DNA of 64,000 nt from Bryoerythrophyllum caledonicum (taxonomy: Eukaryota > Streptophyta > Bryopsida > Pottiales > Pottiaceae), in assembly GCA_963971425.1 (NCBI GenBank), contig OZ020517.1, forward strand, positions 27,236,668-27,300,667, read 5' to 3'. The notes beneath the pieces are model-generated. The model made no database searches, was not told the origin of the DNA, and saw only the letters and a program-made list of their open reading frames with translations. Of the stretch, positions 50,292 through 62,248 are shown piece by piece; positions within the stretch are counted from its first letter, which is position 1; each line of letters begins with the position of its first letter. The translations under genes were made by a program, and so were the position numbers.

Positions 50292-50699
50292 AACATTCAG
50301 AGATGTGTACCAGAGTTTGCTTGAGGTGGGTCTCGCGGATGTTGCATTGGAAAATTATCAGTAAAGTTATCATGGTTTACTGTGACCAAACTTTTTATGC
50401 TCCTAAATTGTTACCCTAATTCAGCCCGGGTGGAAAATGAACGATAAGTAGATATCTCAAAAAGTTAGGATTATCAGTACACAACAACTTCGCTCGAGTG
50501 GAGTAATTAGTAGAGCCTGAGTTACAAAAAAGGCTGAGCCTTCGAATTCGGAAGCAAACTTTTTGAGCAGCAACATAGGGCCTAGGCTCTCGTCACATCG
50601 ATTCAAACTACCAGAGCGGAATACCAAGTACGTGCCACTCTGCCTACTCCGCATTTAATCCGAGACTCATTATCTCAGCAGTGGTAACAAAACTGGAAA
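50292..50699. other. convergent 3' regions of USP and cyclophilin genes
   Basis: Must contain both polyadenylation regions. A tRNA-like stretch was noted at about 50497-50575 but not accepted as an RNA gene. Confidence 0.45.
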
Positions 50700-52466
50700 T
50701 TACAGCTCGCCAGAAGTGACAATAACGCACGCCTGCCTGGGCTTGTCGTGTCGGTCAGTCTGTTGGCCCTCTATCGTCTTCACGACATCCATACCTTCAA
50801 TGACTTGGCCGAACACAACGTGTTTGTTGTCCAACCACGGGGTCTGCAGTAAAGCACCACATGTTGAAATACATTAGAGAGACTCAAATAACCGCTTCAT
50901 CAAAGCGTAACACTGATATTGGACTCATTACCAATCATAGAAGAGTAGGATAGCTCATGTGGACAAAGAAAACAGTCGATAGGGTGTCGCTGATCATTAC
51001 CGGAACAGTGCAGAGGAAAAACTGGCTTCCATTCGTGTTAGGTCCAGCATTCGCCATGCTCAAAATTCCAGGTCCGGAGTGCTTCACTGCATATGCAACC
51101 AACAATTCACATGAGTACATTGCATCCTCACCATTCTGATGTATTCTCCAAGGGGCCATATCAGCCAGCCCTCACTAACGACTCAGAGCTTGAACCATTA
51201 CATGCAACAAGGTATGGCAACACTCACACTTGAAGTTCTCATCCTTGAAGGTTTTTCCGTAAATGCTCTTGCCTCCGGTACCCTGCACACGATTAAACCC
51301 ATCACGCTACCATATCTGAAGTGCCTCACTCTGAAAAACAGCATAAACAGCCTCTTTCAACGCTATCTTCAACTTCACGAAGGGGATGCATGGAAACAAG
51401 CTAAATGAACATCACAAACTAGTAGAAAGGTGGCATACACCAAATGAAAAAGGAGATTCAAGGTGTGTACATTGCCCCTGTCGAAGTCACCACCCTGGAT
51501 CATGAAGTTCGCGATCACACGATGGAAAGCAGAGCCCTTGAAACCAAAGCCCTTCTCACCTGCAAAACAAGGGATAGACGCACGTAAAGGGAGGAGCAAA
51601 GACAATGACACACTATCAGAGGGAAACTAGATGCACAGACAACGAGTCAAACCTGTGCAAAGGGCCTTGAAGTTGGCGACCGTGTCAGGAACCTCCTCTC
51701 CAAAAAGACCCAGGACGATACGGCCAGCAGGCTTGTTGCCGATAGTGATATCAAAGTAGCACTTGGTCGTCACCTTCGCCTGCGTCTTGACCTCTTGACC
51801 ACCCTGCCAACCATTCCAAAAAGTATGGGAAAAAAGACGACGAAGGTCAAAACCGACACATGAGCAAAAATTCTACAAGCAAGTGATCAATAGAGCACCT
51901 GCACGGCTGTGGTGGCGGTGCGTTGGTAACCCTTGCTGAAGTTGACAGGCTCCGACGCAATGCGCAGCTGCTGAGAGCCAGCCGCGAGAGTGGAGGAGGA
52001 GAAATCAAGGCTCTGCCTCTTCAAGCTCACGACCATGGGGCTCACGACGCTGAGGCGCGACACGGCTGACCCTGCCAACTTGCATTTCTGCAGGGACACA
52101 ATGCTACGCTGCATGCACCATAAAAACCAAGAGCGTAAACATCAATAGCTGCCTCAGAGAGGGAAATGCAAAACGAAATGCTCAAAAACGTGGATGTACA
52201 CAACAACCAGCAGAAACCCTAAGCCCTACAAGCATTGCTATCCACCGACCCACTACGAACCCACCATCACTGACAAAGTTGGCATCACAAAACCCACATT
52301 CAACGTCACCCCAATCAAACCCACATCGATACCAATCACCCGACACAGAAAACCCTAAACCCAGAATTCAAAAGACCTACTATTACAAAAACTTAACAAA
52401 ATTGATAGAGAATTTGCAGGAGATTTGGAGGTGATTGCTTACGAGCGAGGCAGAGCAAGTCGCCAT
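50700..52466 (-). CDS. cyclophilin-type peptidyl-prolyl isomerase, plastid-type N-terminus, 7 exons
   Basis: Catalyses cis-trans isomerisation of prolyl bonds. Exons (minus strand): 52466-52443, 52108-51899, 51803-51653, 51559-51471, 51282-51228, 51086-51001, 50843-50700, GT-AG, frame preserved, 252 residues. Residues 1 to about 78 are Ser/Ala/Lys/Arg-rich with few acids, like a chloroplast transit peptide, as in the stromal CYP20-3 group (localisation inferred). The catalytic set is intact: R142, F147 and Q150 in [16 protein letters not shown]208 and H213 in [12 protein letters not shown]; the spacings equal those of human cyclophilin A (R55, F60, Q63, W121, H126). The domain ends [13 protein letters not shown]. 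Several Cys are conserved with the redox-regulated plastid form. The 8-codon first exon fixes the start. Confidence 0.93.
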
Positions 52467-52567
52467 CGTAGGGCTGGGGTGTGAGATGTAACAGCAGCTC
52501 TTCAGCATGAGAGTGCTCGGGGGCAAATGAGAGCGGCTTCTCACTCGCATGAAGAGCAACCCATCAA

Positions 52568-52705
52568 AATATCATGGATGGATGGATGGATAGATAGATT
52601 GATGGGTGGGTGGGTGGATGGATGAATGGATGGATAGATAGATAGTAGATTGATGGGTGTGTGGATGGATGGATGAATAGATGGATTGATGGATGAAGGC
52701 ATTTG
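52568..52705 (+). repeat. GATG/GATA/GGTG microsatellite
   Basis: Tetranucleotide tract (atggatggatggatagatagatt, gggtgggtgggtgg, and so on) just upstream of the cyclophilin gene start. Confidence 0.9.
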
Positions 52706-53590
52706 GTTGTGGGGCATAACATTAATTATTTGTACCTATGGTCTGAAATGGAATAGTGGGGAAGCACATGGATGTCTTTCACCCTTTACCGCCCGCTATG
52801 TTTCTGGAAAAACCAAGATTTCTGCATATTTTTTTCAATGAACCGGATTTGATGGAAATACAATGCCTAATATTAATATCTAACCTTACAAATTTGAACT
52901 TAAGCCATGACCTCAACTTTGGGGAAATTTTGCACAACATCCAACGGTTGATGAAATACATTATGGTGTTTAAAGCTACCGTATTTTGGTAGTGAAAACT
53001 GTGGATTTTGGAGGGTGTACTACTTTAACCATCAATAGATTCTTGCAAGAATTTTTTTGAACATGAGTGGTTCACATGTGCACTAGGTTGATAGCTTCGC
53101 ATTGACATATCATATGTGAAGGAAATATTTATACACAATTATTGGTGATTTTTTTGTTTTTTTCTACTTGATTGAATATAAAAATGTTCCGACCTTACAC
53201 AAATCAAAACAAAAGTTTCGTATGTGAGGAGAGAGATCAACAATCACAAAACAATGAAGAATGTCTTAAAGACGAAGTTCAATCAATATTTAAGACCAAA
53301 ATCAATGTGCATGTATGTGAAATACAACATAGTATGTGGCATGATATTCACTGTATTCACTGTATTTTAGTGTATTTGATGTTTTTTGTGTTGTATTCCA
53401 AGCTTTTCCAAGAGTTCTATAAATCCAAATTATGATTTGATTGTTGGAGAGTGTTCATGTAATGTGTGCGCAAATCTGAACATAGTATCTCAAAGCCTAA
53501 TTCCTCGTGGATTTCATACAAATTGAGTTTTAGCACCTCCAGAGTCCCATTTTGGGCTTCCTAGGCGGTAAAGGGTTAAACCATGTAGAT
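52706..53590. other. AT-rich intergenic DNA
   Basis: No gene or repeat family recognised. Confidence 0.5.
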
Positions 53591-53740
53591 GGATGGCACG
53601 GGAAGGGGGGTGTGGACCAAAGCTGGTCCTATTTTTATGTTGGAGGGGGGCCCTACTTAGACAAATGTAGGGCCTCCGAGGGCCACTTGTGGCCGTAGGC
53701 CTCAATTTTGGCCCAACAATTTCTTAAAAAAGCTTAAAGA
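53591..53740 (+). mobile_element. diverged copy of the MULE-like GC-rich family
   Basis: ctggtcctatttttatgttggaggggggccct and ggccgtaggcctcaattttggccc resemble the interior of 63001-63270 and 7738-8301. The ends are not visible. Confidence 0.4.
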
Positions 53741-54064
53741 ACCTAGAAATTAAAAAGGCAGCAAAAATAGGCCTACTCTAGCCCAGCCTTCCGTGACATC
53801 CGTACATATGAAATAAAGAGGTCTAAAGTGCATTAGAAAAGGGAGAAGAAAGAAGAGGGTCCTATTATAAAAGAATAAATTGCAAAATTCATTGAAAAGT
53901 TGACATGCCCTAAAATTTATGCCTCCAAAAGAAGCTTTCGCCATCTAACAAATTTAATGAATTCGTAATTGGCATGTTGGGGGTCGAACCTTGTTTTCCA
54001 AGAAGATGTAGTGGATGTTGACGTGGTGCTTTGGTAAAATTGTTATAAATTGTTAGTTGTTTGG

Positions 54065-54554
54065 TGTGAGAGCATTCACACTAATGAAGGGAATGCGCAG
54101 GGGCACACCAACGGCGGTTGGCGTGTTCCGGTGGGTGAGCGGATTTACCACCATGTGGAACAACATCGGCAAAGCCATGGATGGCCTTTCGTGTGGCAAG
54201 TTGCCAAAAATTTGTTGGCCAAAACCTTACCGCCCAGTAAACAAAGATTCTCCCTTTTCATTAAATTTTACCAGATCCTCGTCCCCTACCGCGTGGTAGT
54301 CACAATACTATGTTAGAGTGTGAAGTAAGAGCACTAGAATAGAGACTAACCGCCATGGAAAGCTGCCAATGGCTTTAGGGGGCATGGTATCGGCTGTCAA
54401 GGGTTGCCAATAACTATGGGGGCCTGTTGACGGGCCAACAACCATTTTGCGGTTGGAACCGTGCCGCATTGGTCTCCCCAACCCGCTATTTAAAGCGCTA
54501 ATCCAACCTCCCCAACCTGACCAAGGGTTAGACAAAGGAGGGGATGCTCTCACA
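54065..54554. mobile_element. 490-bp TIR element with TGTGAGAGCATYC ends
   Basis: Left TGTGAGAGCATTC, right GGATGCTCTCACA: short inverted ends. The interior contains the palindromic caccaacggcggttggcgtg. Related sequence occurs at 46790-46840. Superfamily uncertain (hAT or PIF style). No transposase. Confidence 0.55.
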
Positions 54555-54806
54555 TGGGAGTGATAGAATTCATGTGTGGGTGAAAAGGCAATTATGAGGC
54601 TTTTTCTGGACACATCATCTTCATTCAAAAAAACAAGTTGTGTGATGTCTAGGAGTTAAGGGTTTTCCACCCAAATTGTTTTTGCTACGTTCTTAGAAAT
54701 AAATTTAGCATAACTTTTCAAAGTGAATGTCCAAATATTAAAATTGACTTTTTTTCTATTATTGTAAGCAAAGAATTTTGTTGGAGATTGCAAGGAGATC
54801 TGTGAT

Positions 54807-54878
54807 ACTTGATGATATTTTTTTACTTGATGATATTTTTTTACTTGATGATATTTTTTTACTTGATGATATTTTTTT
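54807..54878 (+). repeat. four tandem 18-bp repeats
   Basis: ACTTGATGATATTTTTTT repeated four times without visible change, so it is young. Confidence 0.92.
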
Positions 54879-55279
54879 ACAGTAGTGCCAAAAATTCATG
54901 CCATTGATGCTTCAAAATTGTCTAATTAATGCTTGTTGATTGTGAATCCCATTGACAAGCTAAGATTTGATTACTCATAAAACATAGAATACACATGAAT
55001 CATATTTCATTATTTTAATTCTTTGGCGGTCATTCCATGAATTCATATTTACAATTTTCTTCATTTTGAAAGGTATCGTGCACTTTCAAGTGTGCAAGGC
55101 ACACTTATACTGAAGAATTTCGTATTTTTCAATTTCAATGGTATGCCACCCGATTTGTTCAAAGCGTCCATGCGGCATAATTCATTTCTTTGATAAAGTT
55201 CCAAATAGTCCTTTAGAATCGAAATGACAATTTATGGTAACATGTCCTTTCATTTTGTACCATAGTAGTAAGTTCACTA
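54879..55279. other. short AT-rich spacer
   Basis: Nothing recognised. Confidence 0.4.
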
Positions 55280-55976
55280 CACTAAAGATGATATTTAGTG
55301 TTCGCAACACTAATTACGAACTTGAACGCTAAATGTCAATTACCCTACTAATGTAACAACATTAAATGTCAATTTAAACACTAATTGTCAATTTCTGTAA
55401 CTTTTGCCCTTATTACATTTTAACACATTGACATTTAGTGTTGGTTATGTAACAATGTCATATGCCACATTTCATTGCAAGTCAGCCAATTCTCGCCACA
55501 TGTCAAAAGCAAACCTTCCATGTTGGGCTGATTTTTTTAAGGTTGAATTTTCAAATGATGATTTTGGGGGCAATTTTTGTCCAATTTGAGAGTTTCTGGT
55601 GCCTATCTAAACTGATTTGAAAAAACGCTTCCAATGGCATCTTACCCATCTTCAAATTCGTCTTAAATAAAAAGTTATAGTGAATATTTTTGGGCAGATT
55701 TCTTGAGTTTTGGTTGAAAGTTTGAGGAGGCATATCTTTATCAATTTCGCACCAATTCTATCGAGTGAGGTAACCAGCTTATGTGTTTTTTCAAGGAGAT
55801 TCCATCGGTATACGATACATCTTCTAATTTGTCGTGATGCAAAAGTTATGAGCAATTTAGTTAGACTGATTTTTTGACATTAAACACTAAATGTAAACAA
55901 ATTGACATTTAGTGAAAGTCAGGTCATAGGGGTAGTTACACTATTGGTCCCTAAACACTAAATATCATCTTTAGTG
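55280..55976 (+). mobile_element. 697-bp CACTAAA-end TIR element
   Basis: The left end CACTAAAGATGATATTTAGT and the right end ACTAAATATCATCTTTAGTG are perfect inverted repeats over about 22 bp, with TA outside each. The interior has several internal ACACTAA/TTAGTGT pairs but no coding frame. It shares its ends, not its interior, with the 216-bp element at 13166. Confidence 0.8.
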
Positions 55977-56070
55977 TACCACATCATGTGTTAAATTGGA
56001 TTCTCTATTTGCACCAACCAACTACTATAGATGTTATGCAATATAATTTGAAATTGGAAACAAACTTTAA

Positions 56071-57014
56071 CCCCTAAGGTACCATGATAGTTTTACACCG
56101 AAAACACTTCAAACTAAATGGATTCTAGTGCAATGAATAAAGAGGGTAACAAAAACTTTGATTTTTAGTTCTGACCGTAGGATCTCAATGAAGGCTTATG
56201 AAGTAATACGTGTTCAAAATTTCATAAACTTTGACCGCACGGATCGAAAGATTGTAGTGTTTGAAGTGAAGCAAATGGTTCATTTTCTTCCCTGCGTTTA
56301 GTGGATCAGCAGACTTTGACTTCACTTGGTGTCAAAAACTTTCACTACACAAGGTCTAAATCTACTACCATCTTGTTAAGCATGATGTTAGCTCCATATA
56401 CACCAATTTTTAGAAGTAGAGACGGGGCGTAGCATATTCAAAACAAGTGTGCAAGGAGTGGAGGCTCGAAATTTGTTAATTCTCACTTTAATTTTTTGTG
56501 AACATAATATGTTTTAGATTGATAATCCGAATGGTTAATATGAAGGTTTACATTACATATTGTTGTGGAAAAAATAAAAAGTGAAAAATACGAAGATCTC
56601 TAGGTTTTATGTGGAAAAGAAGAAGTTTTTTTGGTACCTTGCCCGACAATGAGTGACAATGTGTGAAAATGTTTGACTTTGGTTGGTATGCTATTTTTCA
56701 CTAAAGACAAGAACCTTTTTTTGACAACATGAAGGGAAATAATATTACTTGCGAGTACTGAAAATCTCACTTTCAATAGAGTGTCCTATCAAAAGTTTTT
56801 GGAGGTGCCCGAGGTGCCCGCCCTCCCCATTTAAAATTCAAAACCCTATAACTTTTTCATCAAATGTCCAATTTAGGAAAAATTTGTTTTCCCACTAAGT
56901 TCTTGGTAATGTCTCTTTGTAGTAAAAATTTCAAAGAAGATTGTTGGAAATTGACACCATAGGAACCTGACCGAACTTTCAAAAAGCCCTTTTTGACACT
57001 TGGTACCTTAGGGG
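56071..57014 (-). mobile_element. TTAA-family TIR element, copy F
   Basis: A 944-bp copy in reverse orientation: CCCCTAAGGTACCATGATAG to GACACTTGGTACCTTAGGGG. Flanks are TTAA (56067-56070) and TTTA, one base off. Very close to copies B and I. Confidence 0.87.
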
Positions 57015-57239
57015 TTTATTAAAGTTTGCCAATCACCATTCTTTTAATCCTATGTATGTGGTTCTTTTTTGTTGCAAATGGTAGAACTTGATAAATTGCT
57101 AAGGCGGAAATAATAACTTTGTTATTATTATTATGAAAAAACATCACATAGATACTACATTGGTAGACTTACATTGATAGACTTACATTGATACTTCTTG
57201 CAATTGCCCGCATAACCCAACACCTCCATGTGTGCTTAA

Positions 57240-57361
57240 CCCTTTAACGTCAAGTTGGCTATGGTTGATGGTCAAATCTACGAGGGTAGTAGATTTTGTA
57301 AGATATCATCTATTACACTTGTAGATTTGTAGTTAGCCATAGCCAAACCCGTGTTAAAGGG
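57240..57361 (+). mobile_element. 122-bp CCCTTTAA/TTAA family element
   Basis: Short element whose arms form a near-complete foldback: CCCTTTAACGTCAAGTTGGC on the left pairs with the complement of GCCAAACCCGTGTTAAAGGG on the right, and the pairing extends through CTATGG. TTAA on both sides (57236-57239, 57362-57365). Confidence 0.78.
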
Positions 57362-57365
57362 TTAA

Positions 57366-58281
57366 ATTGTCCTAAATATTTGAGCAATATCACTTTTGTA
57401 TCCAATTAGAATTTTAATTCCTCTCACAAAGGGATTGTATGTCTGTATCTTTTTATAAAATCATTGAAAATATCCGATCACTTTTGACTTTGTAGGAACC
57501 TATCCAAATTTCAATTGTCTTAGAATGGCTATTTTAGAACCTAGGTAGATTCACGTGGTGTCAATTTTTTACAAACTTCTTTGAGGTTTTTATTATAAAT
57601 TGGGCACTTCTAAAAGCTTTGTTGGAGTATATATTTTTGTTAATCCAACATTTGATGAAAATGTTATGCCACTAGAAATAATCTGTGGAAAGGCAAGTAG
57701 TTTGAGCGGTTTACATTGCTACTAAGTTTTTTTTGCACCTTTTGTATACAACCAATAACGTAACTTAATTAAAAATTTCAAAAACTTTCTAATAGTCCAA
57801 AACTTTCAAACCATGAAGAGTCAAAGTTTTTGAGCACCGTGCAAAAGAAACTTGCATTCCTCCACACAAACAGGCTCAACATTTTGAAATTTTGCACATT
57901 TTCTTCCTTTTATTGACTTCAAGAAACAATATTATTCTTAGTGTACACTGTTCGGACGAAGATATTTTTTATGAAACTAAGATTAAAAAAATATAAAATC
58001 AAATGTATCTTTTGTGATTTTAGACCCCTTCCTGTTGCACAATAGTTTTGGATATGTTAAACACCATCAGTATGCCTAAATTTTTGTGGACAAGTACCTT
58101 TTACCATGCATATTGTGATGGTAAAGAATGGAAACTTTGCATAGTCTAAAATCTAAACAAAAATTATCAATTTTTTAAATTAATAATTCATTTAAAAAAA
58201 TATAATTATCGAAAGATTTAATTTTATCAAAATAATCGTAGAGCATTGATCTTGTGAAATCAAGGTGGAAAAGACAATTAA
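57366..58281. other. AT-rich DNA with an eroded repeat
   Basis: Contains phrases like those of the TTAA family interior (acctaggtagattcacgtggtgtcaa, attttgaaattttgcacatt) but no delimitable copy and no gene. Confidence 0.4.
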
Positions 58282-58411
58282 CCCCTAAAGGACCAAGTGT
58301 CATAAAATGGCAATCTCAATGTTTGGTAAATTTCCTATGGTGTCAATTTCTAACATTCCTCTTTGAAATTTCTCTTTGAAATTTGTATTGTAGATGTGCA
58401 TTATTGAAACC

Positions 58412-58816
58412 TGTGGGAGTCTAAAACTCCCACTTGGTCGCCCCTACCAAAAACATTAGTTAAAATAGGGTTTTAAATATTAGTTAACTAGAAAAGTAGT
58501 TAGTATTGTGTGAAATTAGATTAGATAGCGAATAGAGAAAATAGGGAAATGCTTAAGTAGTTAATTAGGTTTATAGTGGTGATAAAACCGGGTCTTAAAA
58601 TCACTAATTTAAGTCCCGGGAAACAATTTCAAAAGAGTTCCGGGAAAGATTCCGGGACGTAAGTCTAAAATCACCACTTAAATCTAAATTAACTAGTTAA
58701 GTTTAGAAGGTAGTTAGAAGTAGTTGAGTTCTTCTAGATGCTAATTCTTGTTTGAATTAGTAGTAGTGGTAGAGAAAAGAAAAGAAAGGACAAAAAAGAA
58801 AAAGATTCCAAAATAA

Positions 58817-58850
<34 letters not shown>

Positions 58851-59265
58851 TATACCGGGGTATCAACCCGAGTATGAACTAGCTCGGGTACCAACCCGGA
58901 TATGGCTGGTACCCGGGTATCACCCACGCAGCAGCCCGGGTATCTCCAGCCATCTTGGCCGACCCCCTCTCCCCGAAATTTTCTTCTTCTCTTCAGAAAC
59001 TCTTCTTTCCCCTCCAGAACTCTTCTCTCTCCCCCTCCTTCTCTAAAATCTTCCCCCCCCCCTCAAATTTTCTCCTCTATCTCCTTCTCTAGTTCTCTCT
59101 TTGTCATAAGTTCTCCATCCCTCTCTATTTGGTCTCTTTTTGGAGTTGGGGTTTGAATAAGTAGTTGAAGAAGTGGAAAGGAGATGCAACTAGGGTTTCA
59201 AGAGGAGGTAGCGCAAGAGGTTTGAAGAGGAGGTGCGCGAGCTAAGGTTTGGTGGAAGAGGTGCA
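58412..59265 (-). mobile_element. solo LTR of the Ty3/gypsy family
   Basis: Begins (plus strand) TGTGGGAGTCTAAAACTCCC and is the reverse complement of the LTR before the gypsy relic (…GGGAGTTTCAGACTCCCACA at 16370). Shared blocks include taactagttaa, gtcccggg and ttgataggggc-type sequence. No internal coding region is attached, so it is a solo LTR. The far boundary is approximate and no clean target duplication was found. Confidence 0.65.
58812..58852 (+). repeat. AAT microsatellite
   Basis: About 12 uninterrupted AAT units within the solo LTR. Confidence 0.92.
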
Positions 59266-59481
59266 TGAACTAGGATCCTCTACTTCAAACACTATAATCT
59301 TTCAATCTATGCAATCAAAGTTTCTGAAATTTTGTGAAGACCTCATTTAATAAGTGTTGATTTAGATCCTACTGTTAGATGCTGAAATTACAGTTTTTGT
59401 TTTCCTTTGTACACATTGCACTAGAAAAAGCAGTTTTGAAGTGCTTTTGGTGTAAAAATGCCTTCGGCTTTTAGAGGTTAA

Positions 59482-60406
59482 TCCCTAAAGGACTAGAGTC
59501 TCCTTCGGGGGGATTTCTGATTTTGGGCAGGTTCCTAAAATTCGAAAAAAAATCCTTTCTCTTTGAAATTTTTATTCTAGATTGCCTCTGATAAGAGCTT
59601 CGTGGAGATGTTTTTATTTTATTTTTTGGATTTGTGGTTTGAAAGTTAGTACCACTTAAAGCCAAAAGTGGGGACACCGGACACCTCTAAATTTTTTGAC
59701 AAAAGTTTCTATTGACATGGAGATTTTTCACACATATAGAGAATATTTCCTTTTTTGGAAAAATTCAAACAAAAATCTTGTGTTTAGTGTAAAAAGGCAT
59801 TTTATTCCAAGTCAAACATTTTCACACATTGTTAGGCAACGGGGGGAAAAACTTCATCTTTTATACATAAAACCTAGAGATCTTCATATTTTTCACTTTT
59901 TATTTTTTCAACAACAATATGTGGTGAAAACCTTCTTATTTACCGTTTGGATTATCATTCAAATACATACGTAGTTCACAAAAAAATAAAACGTGAAATG
60001 GCAATTTTTGAACCTCCACTCCTTGCACACTTGTTTTGAATATGCTACACCCCTTTTTTACCTCTAAAAAATGGTGAGTTGGGTAATAAAATCATGCTTA
60101 AGATAATGGTAAAAGGTTTAGACCTTGTACAATGCAAAAATTTGATACAAAGTGAAGCCAAAGTCTGCTGATCTACTCCATGCAGGGAAGAAAATGAACC
60201 ATTGTTTTGACTTTAAACACTAAAATCTATCAATCTGTGCGGTGGATTGCAACCAAAATTTAGAGGAATGTTTATATAGAAGTCTTTTTTAAGATCTTAC
60301 GGTTGAAAATCCAAAATTCACTTTAAAATGTGATTTTCATGTCTCTTTTTGGAAGTGGCAGTTTTGGACTGGTTTTAGAGCGAAAGTGGTCATGGTCCTT
60401 TAGGGT
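59482..60406 (+). mobile_element. TTAA-family TIR element, copy H (divergent)
   Basis: About 925 bp from TCCCTAAAGGACTAG to ATGGTCCTTTAGGG, with TTAA before (59478-59481) and TTAA after (60407-60410). Same interior order as the other plus-strand copies but with more substitutions. Confidence 0.75.
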
Positions 60407-60558
60407 TTAAACTTGTCTTAAATGCTACAATGTTCCAATCCATGCAATCAAAGTTTATATAAAAGTTTGCAATGTTCTTCTAGTCATACATAACAAGATC
60501 CTTTGGTTAATAGTGGAAAGAGATCATTATTAGTGAATGTGTTATATAATAGTCTTAA

Positions 60559-60937
60559 GAGCATCCGCTCCGTTTGACGACAAATAGGTAGCTGGCTCAA
60601 ATGGCATGGGAGACCATTTTTCTGCTATGCACCAGACATACGGCCAAGTACAACACACCTTCCAACACGACCAAATTAGGAAGTGCAAAGAGCCTCCTTT
60701 GTTCCACTTCATCCAAAATAATGAGAAGGATTCTGCTTTTGACTTGTGTGAGCATACTTGTGTGAGCATGAGGCAGTGAGTGAATATTAGCTCGGTTCGG
60801 CAAGATAAAGTTACTTTACAGATAAATGTCGCCATGTGCGGCTGCGGCCCAAGGCACGGCCCAACAACAATTCTTGTTCCAGGACCCAAAAAAACCACTC
60901 ACCAAGCCCGTCGCCCTTGGGAACGGTACGGATGCTC
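60559..60937. mobile_element. 379-bp PIF/Harbinger-style miniature TIR element
   Basis: Left GAGCATCCGCTCCGTTTG, right ACGGTACGGATGCTC: inverted ends. A TAA trinucleotide flanks both sides (60556-60558, 60938-60940), as expected for a 3-bp TWA target duplication. The reading frames across it are not a known protein. Confidence 0.65.
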
Positions 60938-61305
60938 TAATGGTTAATATGAAGTCCTTTTTCCATAATATTATTGGCTTTGTTTCAGGGTCAAAGTACC
61001 TCCATAGAGCTCTATCCATAACCCATTTTTGAGTTCGAGGACACTGTTCATGTCCGTAATTGCATAACATTGAAATTGCTATCTCAAGAATCTATGATCT
61101 TTCCAAAAAAAAATCTTTTGCAAAATTGGGTTCTACAACCCAAACTTATTCTAGAGCACCCCTCCTGCTCTAGAATAATGTCTTGCAAGGTACAAGTGAC
61201 TTGCTGATGCTCACTAGGAGTGGTTCCACAAAAAGCTCTAATAGGGTACTGTAACATCTCGGTTATTTGAACTCGTAGGTCGTATGGGTCAGAAAGTTCC
61301 ATTAA

Positions 61306-62248
61306 CCCCTAAAGGACCAAGTGTCCAAAAAGGGCTTTTTGAAAGTTTGGTCAAGTTCCTATGGTGTCAATTTCCAACATTCTTCTTTGAAATTTTTACT
61401 ATAGAAAGACATTACCAAGATCTTAGTGGGAAAACAACTTTTCCTAGATTGGGCATTTGATGAAAAAGTTACAGGGTTTTGAATTTTAAATAGGGAGGGC
61501 GGGCACCTCGGGCACCTCCAAAACTTTTGATAGGACACTCTATTGAAATTGAGATTTTCAGTACTTGCAAGTAATATTATTTCCCTTCATGTTGTCAAAA
61601 AAAGGTTCTTGTCTTTAGTGAAAAATAGCATACCAACCCAAGTCAAACATTTTCACACATTGTCACTCATTGTCGGGCAAGGTACCAAAAAAACTTCTTC
61701 TTTTCCACATAAAACCTAGAGATCTTCATATTTTTCACTTTTTATTTTTTCCACAACAATATGTAATGTAAACCTTCTTATTAACCATTCGGATCATCAA
61801 TCTAAAACATATTAAGTTCACAAAAAATTAAAGTGAGAATTGACAAATTTCGAGCCTCCTCTCCTTGCACACTTGTTTTGAATATGCTACACCCCGTTTC
61901 TACCTCTAAAAATTGGTGTGTAAGGAGCTAACATCATGCTTAACAAGATGGTAATAGATTTAGACCTTGTGTAGTGAAAGTTTTTGACACCAAGTGAAGT
62001 CAAAGTCTGCTGATCCACTAAACGCAGGGAAGAAAATGAACCATTTGCTTGACTTCAAACACTGTAATATTTCAATCCGTGTGGTCAAAGTTTATGAAAT
62101 TTTGTACATGTATTACTTAATAAGCCTTTATTGAGATCCTACGGTCAGAACTAAAATTCAAAGTGTTTGTTTCCTTCTTTATTCATTGCACTAGAATCCA
62201 TTTAGTTTGAAGTGTTTTTGGTGTAAAATTGTCTTGGTACCTTAGGGG
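61306..62248 (+). mobile_element. TTAA-family TIR element, copy I
   Basis: A 943-bp copy, CCCCTAAAGGACCAAGTGTC to GTCTTGGTACCTTAGGGG, with TTAA on both sides (61302-61305, 62249-62252). One of the best-preserved copies; use it with B and F to define the family consensus. Confidence 0.9.

Larger units (their letters stand above)
58282..59477 (+). mobile_element. TTAA-family element, copy G, interrupted by a solo LTR
   Basis: Begins CCCCTAAAGGACCAAGTGTC after TTAA (58278-58281) and ends GGCTTTTAGAGG before TTAA (59478-59481), which it shares with copy H. The middle third of the family sequence is missing; in its place is the LTR at 58412-59265. Confidence 0.65.

Noticed and set aside
50497-50575. 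tRNA-like stretch (GAGTAATTAGTAGAGC ... CCTTCGAATTCGG), possible tRNA gene or tRNA-derived SINE
   Set aside because: A-box and B-box similarity is partial, the acceptor stem does not pair, and no flanking duplication or second copy is seen in the window.
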